From: an uncultured Pelagibacteraceae bacterium
GTDB taxonomy: Bacteria > Pseudomonadota > Alphaproteobacteria > Pelagibacterales > Pelagibacteraceae
Direction of reading: 5' to 3'
Assembly (NCBI GenBank): GCA_902560015.1
Contig: CACEKA010000007.1
Span: forward strand, 1-51,268
DNA: 51,268 bases
Under the pieces are notes generated by a model. The model was not told the origin of the DNA. It made no database searches and saw only the letters and a program-made list of their open reading frames with translations. Shown in pieces: positions 34,239-45,510 of the stretch. Both the position numbers and the translations under genes were made by a program. Each line of letters begins with the position of its first letter. The stretch's first letter is position 1.

Positions 34239-36151
34239 TATTTAACTATTAAAAAGGTTAACAAAGCTGAAAAGCCTAATAGCATTACAAAAGCGTACTG
34301 GTATATAAAACCGCTTTGAAACTTGTTAGCTTTTATAGAGCATTTTTTTATAAAGGATGAAATTCCATCCGGTCCAAAACCATCAATTAATTTTCCATCA
34401 CAAAACTTCCAAAAAAATAAGCCTAATTTTTTGGAAGGTTTGATAAAAATTACTTCATACAATTCATCAAAATACCACTTATTAACTAAAAAATTATATA
34501 ATGGCTTATTCATATTAGCTATTTCATTTGGTAATTCTTTATTTTTAACAAATAAATAATAAGCAATCGGTATAGACAGTAATACCAAACAAGGGGTCAG
34601 TAGTAAAAACCATGTTGGTGGATGTTCTGTGCTCAATGGTTCTAAAAATTTAATAGATTCTGCCCAAAATAAATTTTCTCCTCCATGACCGATGAATAAA
34701 TTTTTAAATAAAAAACCTGCAAATATAGCCCCAATAGATAATATAATTAAAGGTATCAACATTACCAATGGGGACTCGTGTGTCTCCTCAATTTTTACAT
34801 TTTTATTATTATATTGTCCGTGAAATGTTTTAAAAATTAGTCTCCATGAATATATTGAAGTTAAAAATGCTGTAAAAATTCCAATTCCTGCAGCATAGTA
34901 TCCAGTAGTGTTTCCTTTTAAATATGCAAATTCAATAATTGCATCTTTAGAATAAAAACCTGAGAGAAAAGGAAAACCTGTTAATGCTAGTGTTCCTATA
35001 ATCATCAAGGCATAAGTGTAAGGAAGTTTTTTCCATACTCCTCCCATATTATTAATATCTTGTTCATCTTTGAATGCGTGAATTACTGAACCAGATCCTA
35101 GAAATAACAAAGCTTTAAAAAATGCATGTGTAAATAAATGAAACATGGCAACATTGTAAGCGCCCACTCCAGCTGCAAAAAACATATAACCTAATTGACT
35201 ACAAGTTGAATAGGCAATAATTTTTTTTATATCTGTTTGAACTAACGCAACTGTTGCTGCAAAAAAAGCTGTTGTCATTCCAACAATAGTTATAAAATTT
35301 AGTATTAATGGTGAATACTCATAAATTGGTGAACATCTAACAACTAAGAATACACCTGCAGTTACCATTGTAGCAGCATGAATTAATGCAGACACAGGTG
35401 TTGGTCCTTCCATAGCATCAGGTAGCCATGTATGAAGTAATATCTGTGCAGATTTACCCATTGCACCGATAAATAGTAATAAACAAATTAAATCTATTGC
35501 TTTAACTTCTAAACCTAAAAAGGATAAATTTTTATCTACAACTGTTGGAATTTGTTGAAATACCTCTGAGTAATTAACAGTTCCAAATAAATAAAATATT
35601 AAGAAAATTCCTAACGCAAAACCAAAGTCACCTACTCTATTTACAACAAATGCTTTAATTGCTGCAGCATTGGCACTTTCTTTTTTAAACCAAAAACCAA
35701 TTAAGAAGTATGAACAAAGACCAACACCTTCCCAACCAAAAAATAATTGAATAAAATTATCTGAAGTGACAAGCATCAACATTGCAAAAGTGAACAGTGA
35801 TAAATAAGCCATAAATCTTGGTTTATGAGGGTCGTGAGACATATAACCAATTGAATAAATATGAACTAAAGCAGATACAGAAGTTACAACAACTAGCATT
35901 ACTGAAGATAATGGGTCAATTAACATTGACCAATTTACATCAAGTGATCCAGAGCTTATCCAAGTAGCTATAACAATATTTTCTTCATATTGATTTACAA
36001 TTACTTGATAAAGAACATGGATTGATAAGAGTGCTGAAATTGTAACAAGTGCACTTGTTACTATTTCAGAATTTCTGTCACCAATATATCTTCCGAAAAA
36101 ACCTGAAATAATTGAAGCAATAAGTGGAAGAAATATAATTGATAGTTCCAT
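34238..36151 (-). CDS. nuoL: NADH-quinone oxidoreductase subunit L
   Basis: Distal proton-pumping subunit that carries the long lateral helix HL. It has 637 aa. The conserved Glu is in LFFGWEGVGLCSYFLIGFW, and HTWLPDAMEGPTPVSALIHA, IIAYSTCSQLGYMFFA and FPFLSGFYSKDAIIE are family blocks. The C-terminal part (about 510-637) contains the lateral helix and the final anchor. It begins 2 bp after nuoK and shares a base with nuoM. Confidence 0.97.
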   Translation of the reverse strand: MELSIIFLPLIASIISGFFGRYIGDRNSEIVTSALVTISALLSIHVLYQVIVNQYEENIVIATWISSGSLDVNWSMLIDPLSSVMLVVVTSVSALVHIYSIGYMSHDPHKPRFMAYLSLFTFAMLMLVTSDNFIQLFFGWEGVGLCSYFLIGFWFKKESANAAAIKAFVVNRVGDFGFALGIFLIFYLFGTVNYSEVFQQIPTVVDKNLSFLGLEVKAIDLICLLLFIGAMGKSAQILLHTWLPDAMEGPTPVSALIHAATMVTAGVFLVVRCSPIYEYSPLILNFITIVGMTTAFFAATVALVQTDIKKIIAYSTCSQLGYMFFAAGVGAYNVAMFHLFTHAFFKALLFLGSGSVIHAFKDEQDINNMGGVWKKLPYTYALMIIGTLALTGFPFLSGFYSKDAIIEFAYLKGNTTGYYAAGIGIFTAFLTSIYSWRLIFKTFHGQYNNKNVKIEETHESPLVMLIPLIILSIGAIFAGFLFKNLFIGHGGENLFWAESIKFLEPLSTEHPPTWFLLLTPCLVLLSIPIAYYLFVKNKELPNEIANMNKPLYNFLVNKWYFDELYEVIFIKPSKKLGLFFWKFCDGKLIDGFGPDGISSFIKKCSIKANKFQSGFIYQYAFVMLLGFSALLTFLIVK

Positions 36152-36153
36152 GA

Positions 36154-36465
36154 TTATCCTTTTAATTTATCTATTTCTTCGACACGGATGGTTCCTGAAT
36201 TTCGATAATAAACTACTATAATTGCTAATCCAATTGCAGCTTCAGCAGCTGCCACTGTTAAAATAAATAAAGTAAATACTTGTCCAGCAAGGTCTCCTAA
36301 GAAAATTGAAAAAGCAACTAAATTAATATTAACTGCAAGAAGAATTAGCTCTATACTCATTAATATTACAATAATATTTTTCCTATTTAAAAATATACCT
36401 ATAATTCCAATTGAAAAAATAACTGCTCCTAAAGTAAGATAATGTCCCAAACCAATTTCAGTCAT
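36154..36465 (-). CDS. nuoK: NADH-quinone oxidoreductase subunit K
   Basis: Small membrane subunit with three helices. From the ATG at 36465 it is 103 aa, the family length, starting [20 protein letters not shown]. Two conserved membrane Glu residues lie in [18 protein letters not shown] and [18 protein letters not shown], as needed for proton translocation. An in-frame ATG at 36492 would add nine residues lying inside nuoJ and is unlikely. The gene overlaps the nuoJ end by 8 bp. Confidence 0.95.
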   Translation of the reverse strand: MTEIGLGHYLTLGAVIFSIGIIGIFLNRKNIIVILMSIELILLAVNINLVAFSIFLGDLAGQVFTLFILTVAAAEAAIGLAIIVVYYRNSGTIRVEEIDKLKG

Positions 36466-37090
36466 CAATCTTAACTCCTTTATTAGTTTCAACTTCTAAA
36501 ACATGAACACCCTCTGATCTCTCTCTTGATATTTGTTTTATGTAACTTTGTTTTTTAACTCCTTCTCTTTTTCTAAAAGTCAAAACAATAGCACCAACCA
36601 TGGCTACTAATAAGATCATTCCACTTATTTGAAAAATATGAATGTAATCTGTATACAAAACCTGACCAAGTGAATGGGTGTTACTAATACTAAAAGCTTT
36701 AAATGAATTATTAATATCAAATAAATCAGGTTTATATTTCCAACCAGCTATAACTATTATTAATTCAAAAAAAATTATTACACTAATAATGAGGCCAACT
36801 GGTATATGTTTGGAGCTTTCTTTTGAGGCAAACCATTGATTTTTTTGTTGAGCTACATTTAACATCATTACAACAAATAAGAAAAGAACTGCAACAGCGC
36901 CAACATAAACAATTAGCATTATCATTCCTAAAAATTCAGCTCCTATCATTATAAATAAGCAAGAAATACTAATAAAATCTAAGATTAAGAAGAAAACTGA
37001 ATGAACTGTATTTTTTGATGCAGTAACCATTATAGCTGAAATCACAGCTATGATTGAAAATGTATAAAAGAATATTGAATGAGCTATCAT
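36458..37090 (-). CDS. nuoJ: NADH-quinone oxidoreductase subunit J
   Basis: Membrane subunit with five helices, including the pi-bulge helix near [20 protein letters not shown] that takes part in coupling. It has 210 aa. The N-terminus [20 protein letters not shown] and a second region [20 protein letters not shown] are typical. After the last helix there is a cytoplasmic Arg/Lys/Glu-rich tail of about 35 residues. It lies 4 bp after nuoI. Confidence 0.95.
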   Translation of the reverse strand: MIAHSIFFYTFSIIAVISAIMVTASKNTVHSVFFLILDFISISCLFIMIGAEFLGMIMLIVYVGAVAVLFLFVVMMLNVAQQKNQWFASKESSKHIPVGLIISVIIFFELIIVIAGWKYKPDLFDINNSFKAFSISNTHSLGQVLYTDYIHIFQISGMILLVAMVGAIVLTFRKREGVKKQSYIKQISRERSEGVHVLEVETNKGVKIDD

Positions 37091-37094
37091 TAAT

Positions 37095-37580
37095 TTATCT
37101 ATATGGGTTATCAGCCTTAATATTTGCTGCTAAAACATTCTCCCATCTATCCCCATTATCTAAAAGTTTTTCTTTAGTGTAATAAAGTTCTTCTCTTGTC
37201 TCTGTTGAAAATTCAAAATTTGGACCTTGAACAATTGCATCAACTGGACAAGCTTCTTCACATAAACCACAATATATACACTTCATCATATCAATATCGT
37301 ATCTAGTCGTTTTTCTACTACCATCTTCTCTTGCAGCTGACTCTATTGTGATTGCTTGAGCAGGACATACAGCCTCACATAATTTGCAAGCTATACATCT
37401 TTCTTCTCCATTTGGATATCTTCTTAATGCATGTTCTCCTCTAAAACGTGGACTTATTTTACCTTTTTCAAATGGGTAATTGATTGTTTTCTTAGATTTA
37501 AATAATTCTTTAGTAGCAATTAATAAACCTCCAATAAAGTCTGTCATGAAAATTGTTTTAAAAAATCTCGATAATTTCAT
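37095..37580 (-). CDS. nuoI: NADH-quinone oxidoreductase subunit I
   Basis: Peripheral-arm ferredoxin-like subunit that holds clusters N6a and N6b. It has 161 aa. Two 4Fe-4S motifs are complete: Cys62, 65, 68 with Cys72 ([12 protein letters not shown]), and Cys101, 104, 107 with Cys111 ([12 protein letters not shown]). The [17 protein letters not shown] lead-in is highly conserved. It is placed between nuoH and nuoJ with gaps of 2 and 4 bp. Confidence 0.97.
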   Translation of the reverse strand: MKLSRFFKTIFMTDFIGGLLIATKELFKSKKTINYPFEKGKISPRFRGEHALRRYPNGEERCIACKLCEAVCPAQAITIESAAREDGSRKTTRYDIDMMKCIYCGLCEEACPVDAIVQGPNFEFSTETREELYYTKEKLLDNGDRWENVLAANIKADNPYR

Positions 37581-37582
37581 AA

Positions 37583-38581
37583 TTAATTTGTTGGTAAAAG
37601 GTTGAAATAAAATAAGTAGCTAGCTGTAAGCACTACCCAAGTTAAAGATAAAGGTAAAAAAACTTTCCATCCAAGTCTCATTAATTGATCATATCTATAT
37701 CTTGGAACAATAGCTTTGACCAAAGCAAATAAGATGAACAAAAATAATATCTTCAATATAAGCCAAATTGCACCTGGGACCAATGTAAATGGATAAAGTT
37801 CTATTGGTGACATCCAGCCACCTAAAAACAATATGGCTCCCATTGCACACATTAATAGTATATTGGCATACTCACCCAACCAAAACATTGCATACATCAT
37901 CCCTGAATACTCAGTTTGATAACCAGCAACTAATTCTGCTTCTGCTTCAGGTAAATCAAATGGAGGTCTATTTGTTTCCGCTAGTGCAGAAATAAAGAAA
38001 ATTACAAACATTGGAAATAATGGAATGATGAACCACATGTTTTGTTGAGCTAGAACTATTTCATTTAAATTTAATGATCCTACACAAAGTAAAACATTAA
38101 TGATTATAACACCTATAGAAACTTCGTAAGAAACCATTTGAGCAGCAGATCTTATAGCTCCAAGAAATGGATATTTTGAGTTAGATGCCCATCCTCCCAT
38201 AATAATTCCATAAACGCCCAAAGAAGAAACTGCAAATAAATATAAAATACCTACATTAATATCGGCTAACACTTGAGTTGCACTAAATGGTATTACAGCC
38301 CAAGCAATTAAAGCCAAAGTCATAGTAACAATAGGTGCTAAAATAAAAATTACTTTGTTTGAACTAGAAGGAATAATAATTTCTTTAAATATATATTTTA
38401 AAGCGTCGGCAAGTGATTGAAGTAAACCAAATGGACCAACCACATTTGGCCCTTGTCTTTTTTGGACAAATGCCCAAACTCTTCTATCAAGCCAAACAAT
38501 CAATGCAACAGAAACAAGAACAGGTATTAATAAAAATAAAATTTTATAAACCTCTTGAAAAGCAATATTTAAATATTCCAT
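37583..38581 (-). CDS. nuoH: NADH-quinone oxidoreductase subunit H
   Basis: Membrane subunit that forms most of the quinone chamber. It has 332 aa and about eight helices. The conserved loop [20 protein letters not shown] near the N-terminus and the Glu-rich loop [20 protein letters not shown], which lines the quinone site and the start of the proton path, are both present. [13 protein letters not shown] is the third conserved block. It follows nuoG by 1 bp. Confidence 0.97.
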   Translation of the reverse strand: MEYLNIAFQEVYKILFLLIPVLVSVALIVWLDRRVWAFVQKRQGPNVVGPFGLLQSLADALKYIFKEIIIPSSSNKVIFILAPIVTMTLALIAWAVIPFSATQVLADINVGILYLFAVSSLGVYGIIMGGWASNSKYPFLGAIRSAAQMVSYEVSIGVIIINVLLCVGSLNLNEIVLAQQNMWFIIPLFPMFVIFFISALAETNRPPFDLPEAEAELVAGYQTEYSGMMYAMFWLGEYANILLMCAMGAILFLGGWMSPIELYPFTLVPGAIWLILKILFLFILFALVKAIVPRYRYDQLMRLGWKVFLPLSLTWVVLTASYLFYFNLLPTN

Positions 38582-38582
38582 C

Positions 38583-40622
38583 TTAACCCTCTGTACCCGT
38601 AGATTTTAAAATTATTTTTGAATTATTACATTCAATCATAGTTTTTGAAGATCTGGCTATAACATTAGAAAAATAATAATCTTTAACATTAACTTTTAAA
38701 GTTTCGTTGTTAAATTCATTTTCATCAATTTTAGTGTCATTATTACTTTCATTATCTTGTTTTTCTTTTTGCAAATTTAAATAGTTCAGCATGCTACTTT
38801 CTAATTCTTCTTTATCATTAAACAATTTTCTATTATTCATAAGTTCAGCAAGTTCGTTAATGATTTGCCAATCTTCTTTTGCTTCACCTGGTGGATATGA
38901 AGCTTTGTAGGCCTTTTGAAGTTTACCTTCTAAATTAGTAAAATATCCATCTTGTTCTGTGTAAGCAGAGCCTGGAAAAATAATATCAGCTATTTCAGCA
39001 CCTCTATCTCCATGGCTACCTTGATAAATAATAAACTCATCTTTTTTATCAAAGTTTAAATTGTCTTGGCCTATTAAATATACAATATCAAATTTATTTT
39101 TTTGTAAATCTTCTAATAAATTTTTATTTTGATTTATAATTCCTAAATCAAAACTACCAACTGTTGAAGCATCACAAGATAAAATATTTAAAGGATTCCA
39201 TTCTTGACTAACTTTTTTATTTTGCAATAGAAATTTTTTAATTTTATTGAAAAAATATTTTGATGAACTTGAGTCTAGTAATGACTCACCTAAAATTATT
39301 ATAGGTTTATTTGCACTTAAAATTGCTTTTGATAAATCATGTCCTCCATCAAAAATATCTTTTAAAGTTTGTGTTTGACCATCTAAAGATTCATAAGGGT
39401 AAGTCAAATCACCTAAATCATTTAGCGATAAAATCCTAGTATTATTATTTAGATAAGATTTTCTTATTCTTGCATTTAAAATTGTTGCCTCATATCGAGG
39501 ATTAGCTCCAATTAAAAAAATTAAATCTGACTCTTCAATACCATTTATTGTAGAATTGAATAAATAATTTTCTCTCTTACTGGTATCTAAAAATCGATTG
39601 TTTGATCTAGACTCGTAGTTTTGTGACTCAAGTGTTCGATCAAAAAATTCCTTGAAAATATAACTAGTTTCCATGTTTGTAAGATCACCAACAAAACCAC
39701 AAACCTTTTCTTTTGATGTATTTTCAAATTTAGACTTTATAATTTTATAAACTTCTTCCCATGAAGCTTTTTCAAACTTACCATTATATTTAATAAAAGG
39801 TTGATCTAGTCTTTGATTTAACAAACCATCACAAGCATATCTTGTTTTATCAGAAATCCATTCTTCATTAATATCCTCATTTATAATTGGTAATACTCTT
39901 TTTACTTCCCAATCATAAGTATCAACTCTTATGTTTGATCCAATTGCATCCATAACATCTATCGTCTCTGTCTTTTTAAGTTCCCAAGGTCTTGCCTCGA
40001 ATACATAGGGTTTTGATGTTAGTGCTCCAACCGGACATAAATCTACTACGTTAGCTGAAAGCTCAGATTGCATTGATTGTTCTAAATATGTTGTAATCTG
40101 CATGTCTTCACCTCTACCGATTGCGCCAAGTTCTGGGACACCAGCTATTTCAGTAGCAAATCTTACGCAACGCGTACAATGTATGCATCTTGTCATTTGA
40201 GTTTTAATTAAAGGACCCATATTTTTTTCAGGAACTGATCTTTTATTTTCTTTAAATCTAGATTTATCCACGCCATAAAACATTGATTGATCTTGAAGAT
40301 CACATTCCCCACCTTGATCACAAACTGGACAATCTAATGGGTGATTAGCAAGTAAAAATTCCATTACGCCTTTTCTTGCTTTTTCAACAAAAGCGGTATT
40401 TGTTTTGATGTTCATGCCTTCTGCAGCAGGCATAGCGCATGAAGCAACTGGTTTAGGAGATTTTTCCATTTCAACTAAACACATTCTACAGTTTCCAGCT
40501 ATTGAAAGTTTTTCATGATAACAAAATCTAGGAATTTCAACTCCTGCTTTTTCACATGCCTGAAGAACCGTTAAACCTTCTTCAACTTCTATATCAATGT
40601 TATTTACTTTTAATTTAAGCAT
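38583..40622 (-). CDS. nuoG: NADH-quinone oxidoreductase subunit G
   Basis: Large peripheral-arm subunit of 679 aa. The N-terminal ferredoxin domain has the 2Fe-2S Cys set [15 protein letters not shown] with a later Cys in VASCAMP, then [18 protein letters not shown] (His/Cys-ligated 4Fe-4S) and [10 protein letters not shown] plus [14 protein letters not shown] (N4). A molybdopterin-oxidoreductase-like domain without a cofactor follows (about 215 onward). Near the C-terminus there is an acidic, Asn-rich linker (about 625-655) that looks disordered. The start overlaps the nuoF end by 8 bp. Confidence 0.96.
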   Translation of the reverse strand: MLKLKVNNIDIEVEEGLTVLQACEKAGVEIPRFCYHEKLSIAGNCRMCLVEMEKSPKPVASCAMPAAEGMNIKTNTAFVEKARKGVMEFLLANHPLDCPVCDQGGECDLQDQSMFYGVDKSRFKENKRSVPEKNMGPLIKTQMTRCIHCTRCVRFATEIAGVPELGAIGRGEDMQITTYLEQSMQSELSANVVDLCPVGALTSKPYVFEARPWELKKTETIDVMDAIGSNIRVDTYDWEVKRVLPIINEDINEEWISDKTRYACDGLLNQRLDQPFIKYNGKFEKASWEEVYKIIKSKFENTSKEKVCGFVGDLTNMETSYIFKEFFDRTLESQNYESRSNNRFLDTSKRENYLFNSTINGIEESDLIFLIGANPRYEATILNARIRKSYLNNNTRILSLNDLGDLTYPYESLDGQTQTLKDIFDGGHDLSKAILSANKPIIILGESLLDSSSSKYFFNKIKKFLLQNKKVSQEWNPLNILSCDASTVGSFDLGIINQNKNLLEDLQKNKFDIVYLIGQDNLNFDKKDEFIIYQGSHGDRGAEIADIIFPGSAYTEQDGYFTNLEGKLQKAYKASYPPGEAKEDWQIINELAELMNNRKLFNDKEELESSMLNYLNLQKEKQDNESNNDTKIDENEFNNETLKVNVKDYYFSNVIARSSKTMIECNNSKIILKSTGTEG

Positions 40623-41946
40623 TTTTTTTATCTAGTAAATGTTGGTCTACCAAGTATGGAATTGTATTTTTTTTTTCTACTATAAGTTCTAAATTATTTC
40701 TTTCTTCTATTTCTTTTTTAAAATGTCTTAAAAGACCTTGTACAGGCCACGAAGAACCTTCGCCAAACGCACATATAGTATGACCTGCAATTTGATTAGT
40801 AACATCACCTAACATTTCAACTTCATCTTTTGTTGCTTCACCATTTGCCATACGCTCTAACATTCTCCACATCCATCCAGATCCTTCTCTACAAGGTGTA
40901 CATTGTCCACAACTTTCATGTTTATAGAATCTCGCAATTCTGGCCATACATTTTATAATGTCCTGATCTTTATTAATAACAACTATTCCGGCTGTTCCTA
41001 ATCCACTTTTTTCAGCCATTAATGAGTCGAAATCCATGGTCAAAGTTTCACATTTCTCTTTAGGTATAAGAGGCATTGATGATCCACCAGGTATTACAGC
41101 TTGTAAATTATCCCACCCACCAACAACTCCTCCCGCATGAGTTTCAACTAATTCTTTTAAAGGAATATTCATTTCTTCTTCAACATTGCATGGATTATTT
41201 ACATTTCCTGAAATACAAAATATTTTAGTTCCGGTATTTTTTTCTCTGCCCAGTGAAGCAAACCATTTACCACCTCTTCTAAGAATTGTTGGAACAACAG
41301 CTATTGTTTCAACATTATTAATAATTGTTGGACATCCATAAAGACCAATTAAAGCTGGAAAAGGTGGTTTTAATCTAGGCTGACCTTTTTTACCTTCAAT
41401 ACTTTCAAGTAAAGCTGTTTCTTCACCACAGATATAAGCACCTGCACCATAATGAATATAAATATCTAAATCCCAACCTGTACCAGCAGCGTTTTTACCA
41501 ATTAATTTTTTTTCATATGCCTCATCAATTGCGGCTTGAAGTTTTTGACCATCAATAAAATATTCACCTCTGATATAAATGTAGCAGACATGTGCTTGGA
41601 CAGCATACGAAGCAATTAAACAACCCTCTATCAATTTATGAGGTTCAAATCTTAGGATGTCTCTATCTTTACAAGTACCTGGTTCAGACTCATCACCATT
41701 TATAACTAAATAATGAGGTCTTGATCCTACTTCTTTAGGTGCAAAAGACCATTTCAATCCAGTTGGAAATCCTGCTCCACCTCTCCCTCTTAATTGTGAG
41801 GATTTAATTTCATCAATTATCCAATCTCTTCCTTTATCAGTTAACTCTTTGGTTTTAACCCAATCACCCCTTTTCTGAGATGAAGAGACATCTGAACCCA
41901 AATCATTGTATAAGTTTTGAAAAATTCTATCTTTATCTTTAAGCAT
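40615..41946 (-). CDS. nuoF: NADH-quinone oxidoreductase subunit F
   Basis: NADH- and FMN-binding subunit, the entry point for electrons. It has 443 aa. NADH/FMN glycine-rich blocks are [15 protein letters not shown] and [19 protein letters not shown], with [13 protein letters not shown] and the 4Fe-4S (N3) site [14 protein letters not shown] plus the later Cys in HTICAFGEG. All expected Cys are present. It overlaps nuoE and nuoG by 8 bp on each side. Confidence 0.97.
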   Translation of the reverse strand: MLKDKDRIFQNLYNDLGSDVSSSQKRGDWVKTKELTDKGRDWIIDEIKSSQLRGRGGAGFPTGLKWSFAPKEVGSRPHYLVINGDESEPGTCKDRDILRFEPHKLIEGCLIASYAVQAHVCYIYIRGEYFIDGQKLQAAIDEAYEKKLIGKNAAGTGWDLDIYIHYGAGAYICGEETALLESIEGKKGQPRLKPPFPALIGLYGCPTIINNVETIAVVPTILRRGGKWFASLGREKNTGTKIFCISGNVNNPCNVEEEMNIPLKELVETHAGGVVGGWDNLQAVIPGGSSMPLIPKEKCETLTMDFDSLMAEKSGLGTAGIVVINKDQDIIKCMARIARFYKHESCGQCTPCREGSGWMWRMLERMANGEATKDEVEMLGDVTNQIAGHTICAFGEGSSWPVQGLLRHFKKEIEERNNLELIVEKKNTIPYLVDQHLLDKKNA

Positions 41947-42547
41947 TTTTTAAATCCAAAAGGGTTTTTCTATTATTTTCAGGTTCGTTATTCACACGGC
42001 CTCTGTATGAGCCTGGTTTTGGTGTTTCGCCATTTAAAATTTTGTCTAAAATTTCTAAAGTTTTTTCTTTATCAAGATCCTCATAATAATCATCATTGAT
42101 TTGCATCATCGGAGCATTTACACAAGCCCCAAGACATTCTACTTCCATCCAAGAACAACTCTTATCACTAGAAAGCTGTGACTCTTTTTCAGAAATTTTT
42201 TCTTTGCAAGCTTCAACAAGTTTATTAGCTCCTCTTATCATGCATGGCGTAGTTGTACACACTTGAATAAAAAATTTTCCAACAGGAGATAAATTATACA
42301 TAGTGTAAAAAGTGGCAACCTCATAAACTTTGATGTATGGCATCTCTAAAAATTTAGCTATGTATTTCATTGCAGCAAGTGGTATCCAGTTATTATTTTG
42401 TCTTTGAGCAATATAAAGTAAAGCCATTACAGCGCTTTGTTGTTTACCTTTTGGATATTTAGAAACTATAGTATTTGCTGCTTCTAGAGACGAAGAATTA
42501 AACTCAAAAGTTTCTGGTTGATCTTTTGCTGGCCTTCTTAAACTCAT
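41939..42547 (-). CDS. nuoE: NADH-quinone oxidoreductase subunit E
   Basis: Thioredoxin-fold subunit with the 2Fe-2S cluster N1a. It has 202 aa. The four ligands are Cys97 and Cys102 in [11 protein letters not shown] and Cys138 and Cys142 in [10 protein letters not shown]. The N-terminal helical part has [19 protein letters not shown] and the block [11 protein letters not shown]. The last 30 residues are a polar extension ([14 protein letters not shown]) seen in alphaproteobacterial and mitochondrial homologues. It overlaps nuoD by 4 bp. Confidence 0.96.
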   Translation of the reverse strand: MSLRRPAKDQPETFEFNSSSLEAANTIVSKYPKGKQQSAVMALLYIAQRQNNNWIPLAAMKYIAKFLEMPYIKVYEVATFYTMYNLSPVGKFFIQVCTTTPCMIRGANKLVEACKEKISEKESQLSSDKSCSWMEVECLGACVNAPMMQINDDYYEDLDKEKTLEILDKILNGETPKPGSYRGRVNNEPENNRKTLLDLKNA

Positions 42548-43719
42548 CTATCCACCTCTCCAAAAACAATATCTAATGAACCCAATACTGCAGGAACATC
42601 TGCCAACATATGACCTTTCATTAAATAATCCATTGATTGAAGGTGTGAAAAACCTGGTGCTCTAATCTTACATTTATAGGGTTTACTTGATCCATCTGAG
42701 ATTAAATAAACTCCAAACTCACCTTTTGGAGCCTCAACAGCTGTATAAATTTCATCCTTAGGAACTCTGTAACCTTCAGTAAAAAGTTTGAAGTGATGAA
42801 TCAATGCTTCCATTGATTGCTTAAGATCTTTTTTTGATGGTGGGCTTATTTTTCCATCTAATGATTTGATTGGACCTTTTTCCATTTTTGCTAAACATTG
42901 TTTAATAATAGAAACACTTTCTTTCATTTCTTCAATTCTACATAAATAACGATCATAACAGTCACCATTTTTACCGACAGGTATTTTAAAATCTAGCTGA
43001 TCATAACAATCATATGGTTGTGATTTTCTTAGATCCCAAGGTATTCCAGATCCTCTAACCATAACTCCAGAAAAAGAATAATCTAAAGCATCTTCTTTGG
43101 ATACTATTCCAATATCAACATTTCTTTGTTTAAAAATTCTATTATCAGTTAACAAACTTTCAAGATCTTCAATAATTTTTGGAAATGTATCACAAAATTT
43201 TCCAATATCATTTTCTAATCCATGAGGTAGATCCTGATGAACGCCTCCAGCTCTAAAATAATTTGCATGCAATCTTGATCCAGAAGCTCTTTCATAGAAT
43301 GTCATTAAAGTTTCTCTTTCTTCAAAACCCCATAGTGATGGAGTAAGGGCACCTACATCAAGTGCTTGAGTAGTAACGTTTAAAATATGACTTAAAATTC
43401 TTCCTATCTCACAAAAAATTACTCTTATATACTGGGCTCTAATTGGTACATCGATATCTAATATTTTTTCAATAGCTAGAGCAAATGCGTGCTCCTGGTT
43501 CATAGGGGCAACATAATCTAATCGATCAAAATAAGGCACTGCTTGCATATAGGTTTTATTTTCAATTAACTTTTCAGTTCCTCTATGAAGTAAACCAATA
43601 TGTGGATCGGCTTTTTCTACAACTTCACCATCAAGTTCTAAAATTAATCTTAGAACACCATGTGCTGCAGGATGTTGTGGGCCAAAATTTAGATTTAAAT
43701 TTTTAATTTTTTTTGTCAT
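42544..43719 (-). CDS. nuoD: NADH-quinone oxidoreductase subunit D
   Basis: 49-kDa-type subunit that, with NuoB, forms the quinone-reducing site. It has 391 aa. The loop [19 protein letters not shown] with its conserved His lies at the start; [50 protein letters not shown] and the C-terminal DIVFGEVDR are all family blocks. It is separate from nuoC, not fused as in E. coli, and overlaps it by 17 bp. Confidence 0.97.
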   Translation of the reverse strand: MTKKIKNLNLNFGPQHPAAHGVLRLILELDGEVVEKADPHIGLLHRGTEKLIENKTYMQAVPYFDRLDYVAPMNQEHAFALAIEKILDIDVPIRAQYIRVIFCEIGRILSHILNVTTQALDVGALTPSLWGFEERETLMTFYERASGSRLHANYFRAGGVHQDLPHGLENDIGKFCDTFPKIIEDLESLLTDNRIFKQRNVDIGIVSKEDALDYSFSGVMVRGSGIPWDLRKSQPYDCYDQLDFKIPVGKNGDCYDRYLCRIEEMKESVSIIKQCLAKMEKGPIKSLDGKISPPSKKDLKQSMEALIHHFKLFTEGYRVPKDEIYTAVEAPKGEFGVYLISDGSSKPYKCKIRAPGFSHLQSMDYLMKGHMLADVPAVLGSLDIVFGEVDR

Positions 43720-44308
43720 TATTATCTATCTCTTCTTTGATATATTTTGTTCCTTCCCAAGGACTTTCATAATCAAAATTTCTGTAATTTTGTTCTAATT
43801 TAACTGGTTCACTAATAACTTTTTTTTGATCTTCGCTATATCTAACCTCACTATGTCCAGTTAATGGAAAATCTTTTCTTAAAGGGTGACCTTCAAATCC
43901 ATAATCCGTTAAAATTCTTCTTAAATCTGGGTGATCTTTAAATGATACACCATACATATCGAAGACTTCTCTTTCCATCCAATTAGCAGCTGGAAATATA
44001 CTTGTTAACGATGAAATTACTTCATTTTCATTTATTGTATAAGTCAAAATAATTCTTTGATTAAATTCATGACTTAAAAATAAATAAATCATTTTAAATC
44101 TTTGTGTATTCTCTGGATAATCTACAACAGTAACATCAATTAATTGTCTAAATTTAGTTTCCTGATTTGTTTTTAAAAAAAGTGTTACATCAATTAAATC
44201 ATCTTTATCAATTTCAATATATAACTGTTTATGTTTAATTTCAGTGAGATTAATTTTAGTAGTTAATTCTGAATTAATTTTTTTTTCTAAATCTTCTAAA
44301 CTATTCAT
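43703..44308 (-). CDS. nuoC: NADH-quinone oxidoreductase subunit C
   Basis: 30-kDa-type subunit of the peripheral arm. It has 201 aa. The signature [20 protein letters not shown] and [16 protein letters not shown] (about 125-160) are intact, followed by the conserved tail [12 protein letters not shown]. The N-terminal 60 residues are more variable, as usual. It begins 2 bp after nuoB. Confidence 0.96.
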   Translation of the reverse strand: MNSLEDLEKKINSELTTKINLTEIKHKQLYIEIDKDDLIDVTLFLKTNQETKFRQLIDVTVVDYPENTQRFKMIYLFLSHEFNQRIILTYTINENEVISSLTSIFPAANWMEREVFDMYGVSFKDHPDLRRILTDYGFEGHPLRKDFPLTGHSEVRYSEDQKKVISEPVKLEQNYRNFDYESPWEGTKYIKEEIDNNDKKN

Positions 44309-44310
44309 AT

Positions 44311-44826
44311 CTATCTAATAAACGAACCTTTGTTTCTAATTTTTTTTTGTAATTGAAGAATTCCATACAACAAAGCTTCAGCTGAAGGTGGGCATCCTGG
44401 CACATAAACATCAACTGGTACAATTCGATCACAACCTCTCACTACTGAATATGAATAATGATAGTATCCACCTCCATTAGCGCAGCTACCCATTGATATT
44501 ACATATCTTGGTTCTGGCATTTGGTCATAAACTTTTCTTAAAGCTGGAGCCATTTTATTTGTAAGAGTTCCAGCTACGATCATAACATCAGATTGTCTTG
44601 GAGATCCTCTAGGTGCAGCTCCAAATCTCTCTAAATCATATCTTGGCATGGCTGTTTGCATCATCTCAACAGCACAACATGCAAGACCAAAAGTCATCCA
44701 GTGTAATGAACCTGCTCTAGACCAGTTAATTAAGTTATCTAATGAAGTTGTTATAAAACCATTCTCACTAAAATCTTTAGCAAGTTGTTTAAATTCATCT
44801 GGGACTTGATCTATTTTATTATTCAT
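44311..44826 (-). CDS. nuoB: NADH-quinone oxidoreductase subunit B
   Basis: PSST-type subunit holding cluster N2, the electron donor to quinone. It has 171 aa. The four ligands are the adjacent pair Cys50-Cys51 ([10 protein letters not shown]), Cys115 (MGSCANGGG) and Cys145 ([10 protein letters not shown]). [20 protein letters not shown] is the conserved middle block. The short N-terminus (about 30 residues) is normal for bacteria. It follows nuoA by 12 bp. Confidence 0.97.
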   Translation of the reverse strand: MNNKIDQVPDEFKQLAKDFSENGFITTSLDNLINWSRAGSLHWMTFGLACCAVEMMQTAMPRYDLERFGAAPRGSPRQSDVMIVAGTLTNKMAPALRKVYDQMPEPRYVISMGSCANGGGYYHYSYSVVRGCDRIVPVDVYVPGCPPSAEALLYGILQLQKKIRNKGSFIR

Positions 44827-44838
44827 AATAGTAAATTC

Positions 44839-45207
44839 TTATTCCCAATCTAAAGCACCTTTTTTCCATTCATATATGAAACCAATCGTAAGTATGAATA
44901 AAAAAATCATCATTGAAGAAAAACCTAGTATACCAATGTTGCCTAATGAAATTGCCCAAGGAAAAAGAAATGCTATTTCTAAATCAAAAATAATAAATAA
45001 GATTGCAACTAAGTAAAATCTAACATCAAACTCCATTCTAGAGTCTTCAAATGGCTCAAATCCGCATTCATAAGCAGATAACTTTTCCGGATCAGGTTTT
45101 TTTGGTGAAAGTATAAAATTTAAAACAACAAAAGCACAGCTAAGACCTAGTGCTATGATTAAAAATATAATAATTGGTAAGTAATCTTTTAAAAAATCAG
45201 ATAACAT
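44839..45207 (-). CDS. nuoA: NADH-quinone oxidoreductase subunit A
   Basis: Small membrane subunit at the join of the two arms and first gene of the 14-gene nuo operon. It has 122 aa with three helices. [20 protein letters not shown], the conserved loop with the Cys that lies near the quinone site, is at about 41-60, and [20 protein letters not shown] is the second helix with Asp and Glu. The ATG at 45207 comes 7 nt after a TATATA element. Confidence 0.96.
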   Translation of the reverse strand: MLSDFLKDYLPIIIFLIIALGLSCAFVVLNFILSPKKPDPEKLSAYECGFEPFEDSRMEFDVRFYLVAILFIIFDLEIAFLFPWAISLGNIGILGFSSMMIFLFILTIGFIYEWKKGALDWE

Positions 45208-45214
45208 GGAAATC

Positions 45215-45223
45215 TATATACCA
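45215..45223 (-). promoter_or_regulatory. Candidate extended -10 for the nuo operon
   Basis: TGG-TATATA (45223-45215 on the - strand) matches an extended -10, and a weak TTCAAC lies 16 bp upstream. A start site 7 nt downstream would fall at the nuoA AUG, implying a leaderless mRNA. Further upstream, 45264-45275 is a near-palindrome (GTTAATATCAAC on the - strand). By-eye call. Confidence 0.35.
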
Positions 45224-45294
45224 GTTTTTACCCTTTGTTGAAGAGCTGATACGTCACATTTTAGTTGATATTAACAGAAAAAAATAGTGAAAAG

Positions 45295-45371
45295 TGGCGG
45301 GAGTGAAGGGACTCGAACCCTCGACCTATCGCGTGACAGGCGATCGCTCTAACCAACTGAGCTACACCCCC
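45295..45371 (-). tRNA. tRNA-Asp (GUC)
   Basis: A full cloverleaf can be drawn on the - strand: acceptor GGGGGTG with CACTCCC (one G-U pair), D arm GCTC/GAGC, anticodon stem ATCGC/GCGAT with loop CTGTCAC (anticodon GTC), T arm GAGGG-TTCGAGT-CCCTT, discriminator G and an encoded CCA at 45297-45295. It lies 13 nt after the tRNA-Val gene and 87 bp ahead of nuoA, and is probably transcribed together with tRNA-Val. A run of seven T follows shortly after the 3' end. Confidence 0.97.
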
Positions 45372-45384
45372 ACTTTAGTTGTTT

Positions 45385-45460
45385 TGGTGGGTAGTAAAGG
45401 ACTCGAACCTTTGACCCCCTCGGTGTAAACGAGATGCTCTACCAACTGAGCTAACCACCC
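45385..45460 (-). tRNA. tRNA-Val (UAC)
   Basis: Cloverleaf on the - strand: acceptor GGGTGGT with ACTACCC, D arm GCTC/GAGC, anticodon stem TCTCG/CGAGG with loop TTTACAC (anticodon TAC), T arm AAAGG-TTCGAGT-CCTTT, discriminator A and an encoded CCA at 45387-45385. It is the first of a two-tRNA transcript between lon and nuoA, a placement shared with other alphaproteobacteria. Confidence 0.97.
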
Positions 45461-45476
45461 TAAAATAAGGCTACTT

Positions 45477-45503
45477 ATTACATCAACAGTTTAATAAAGT
45501 AAA
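45477..45503 (-). promoter_or_regulatory. Candidate tRNA-Val/tRNA-Asp promoter
   Basis: On the - strand TGTAAT (45482-45477) matches the -10 consensus at 5 of 6 positions; TTTACT (45503-45498) is a possible -35 with a short 15 bp spacer. It lies in the 50 bp between the lon stop and tRNA-Val. Confidence 0.3.
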
Positions 45504-45510
45504 TTAATTA

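Noticed and set aside
45281..45291. Run of seven T on the - strand after tRNA-Asp as an intrinsic terminator
   Set aside because: No separate hairpin lies between the tRNA 3' end and the T run; in such AT-rich DNA a T run alone is weak evidence.
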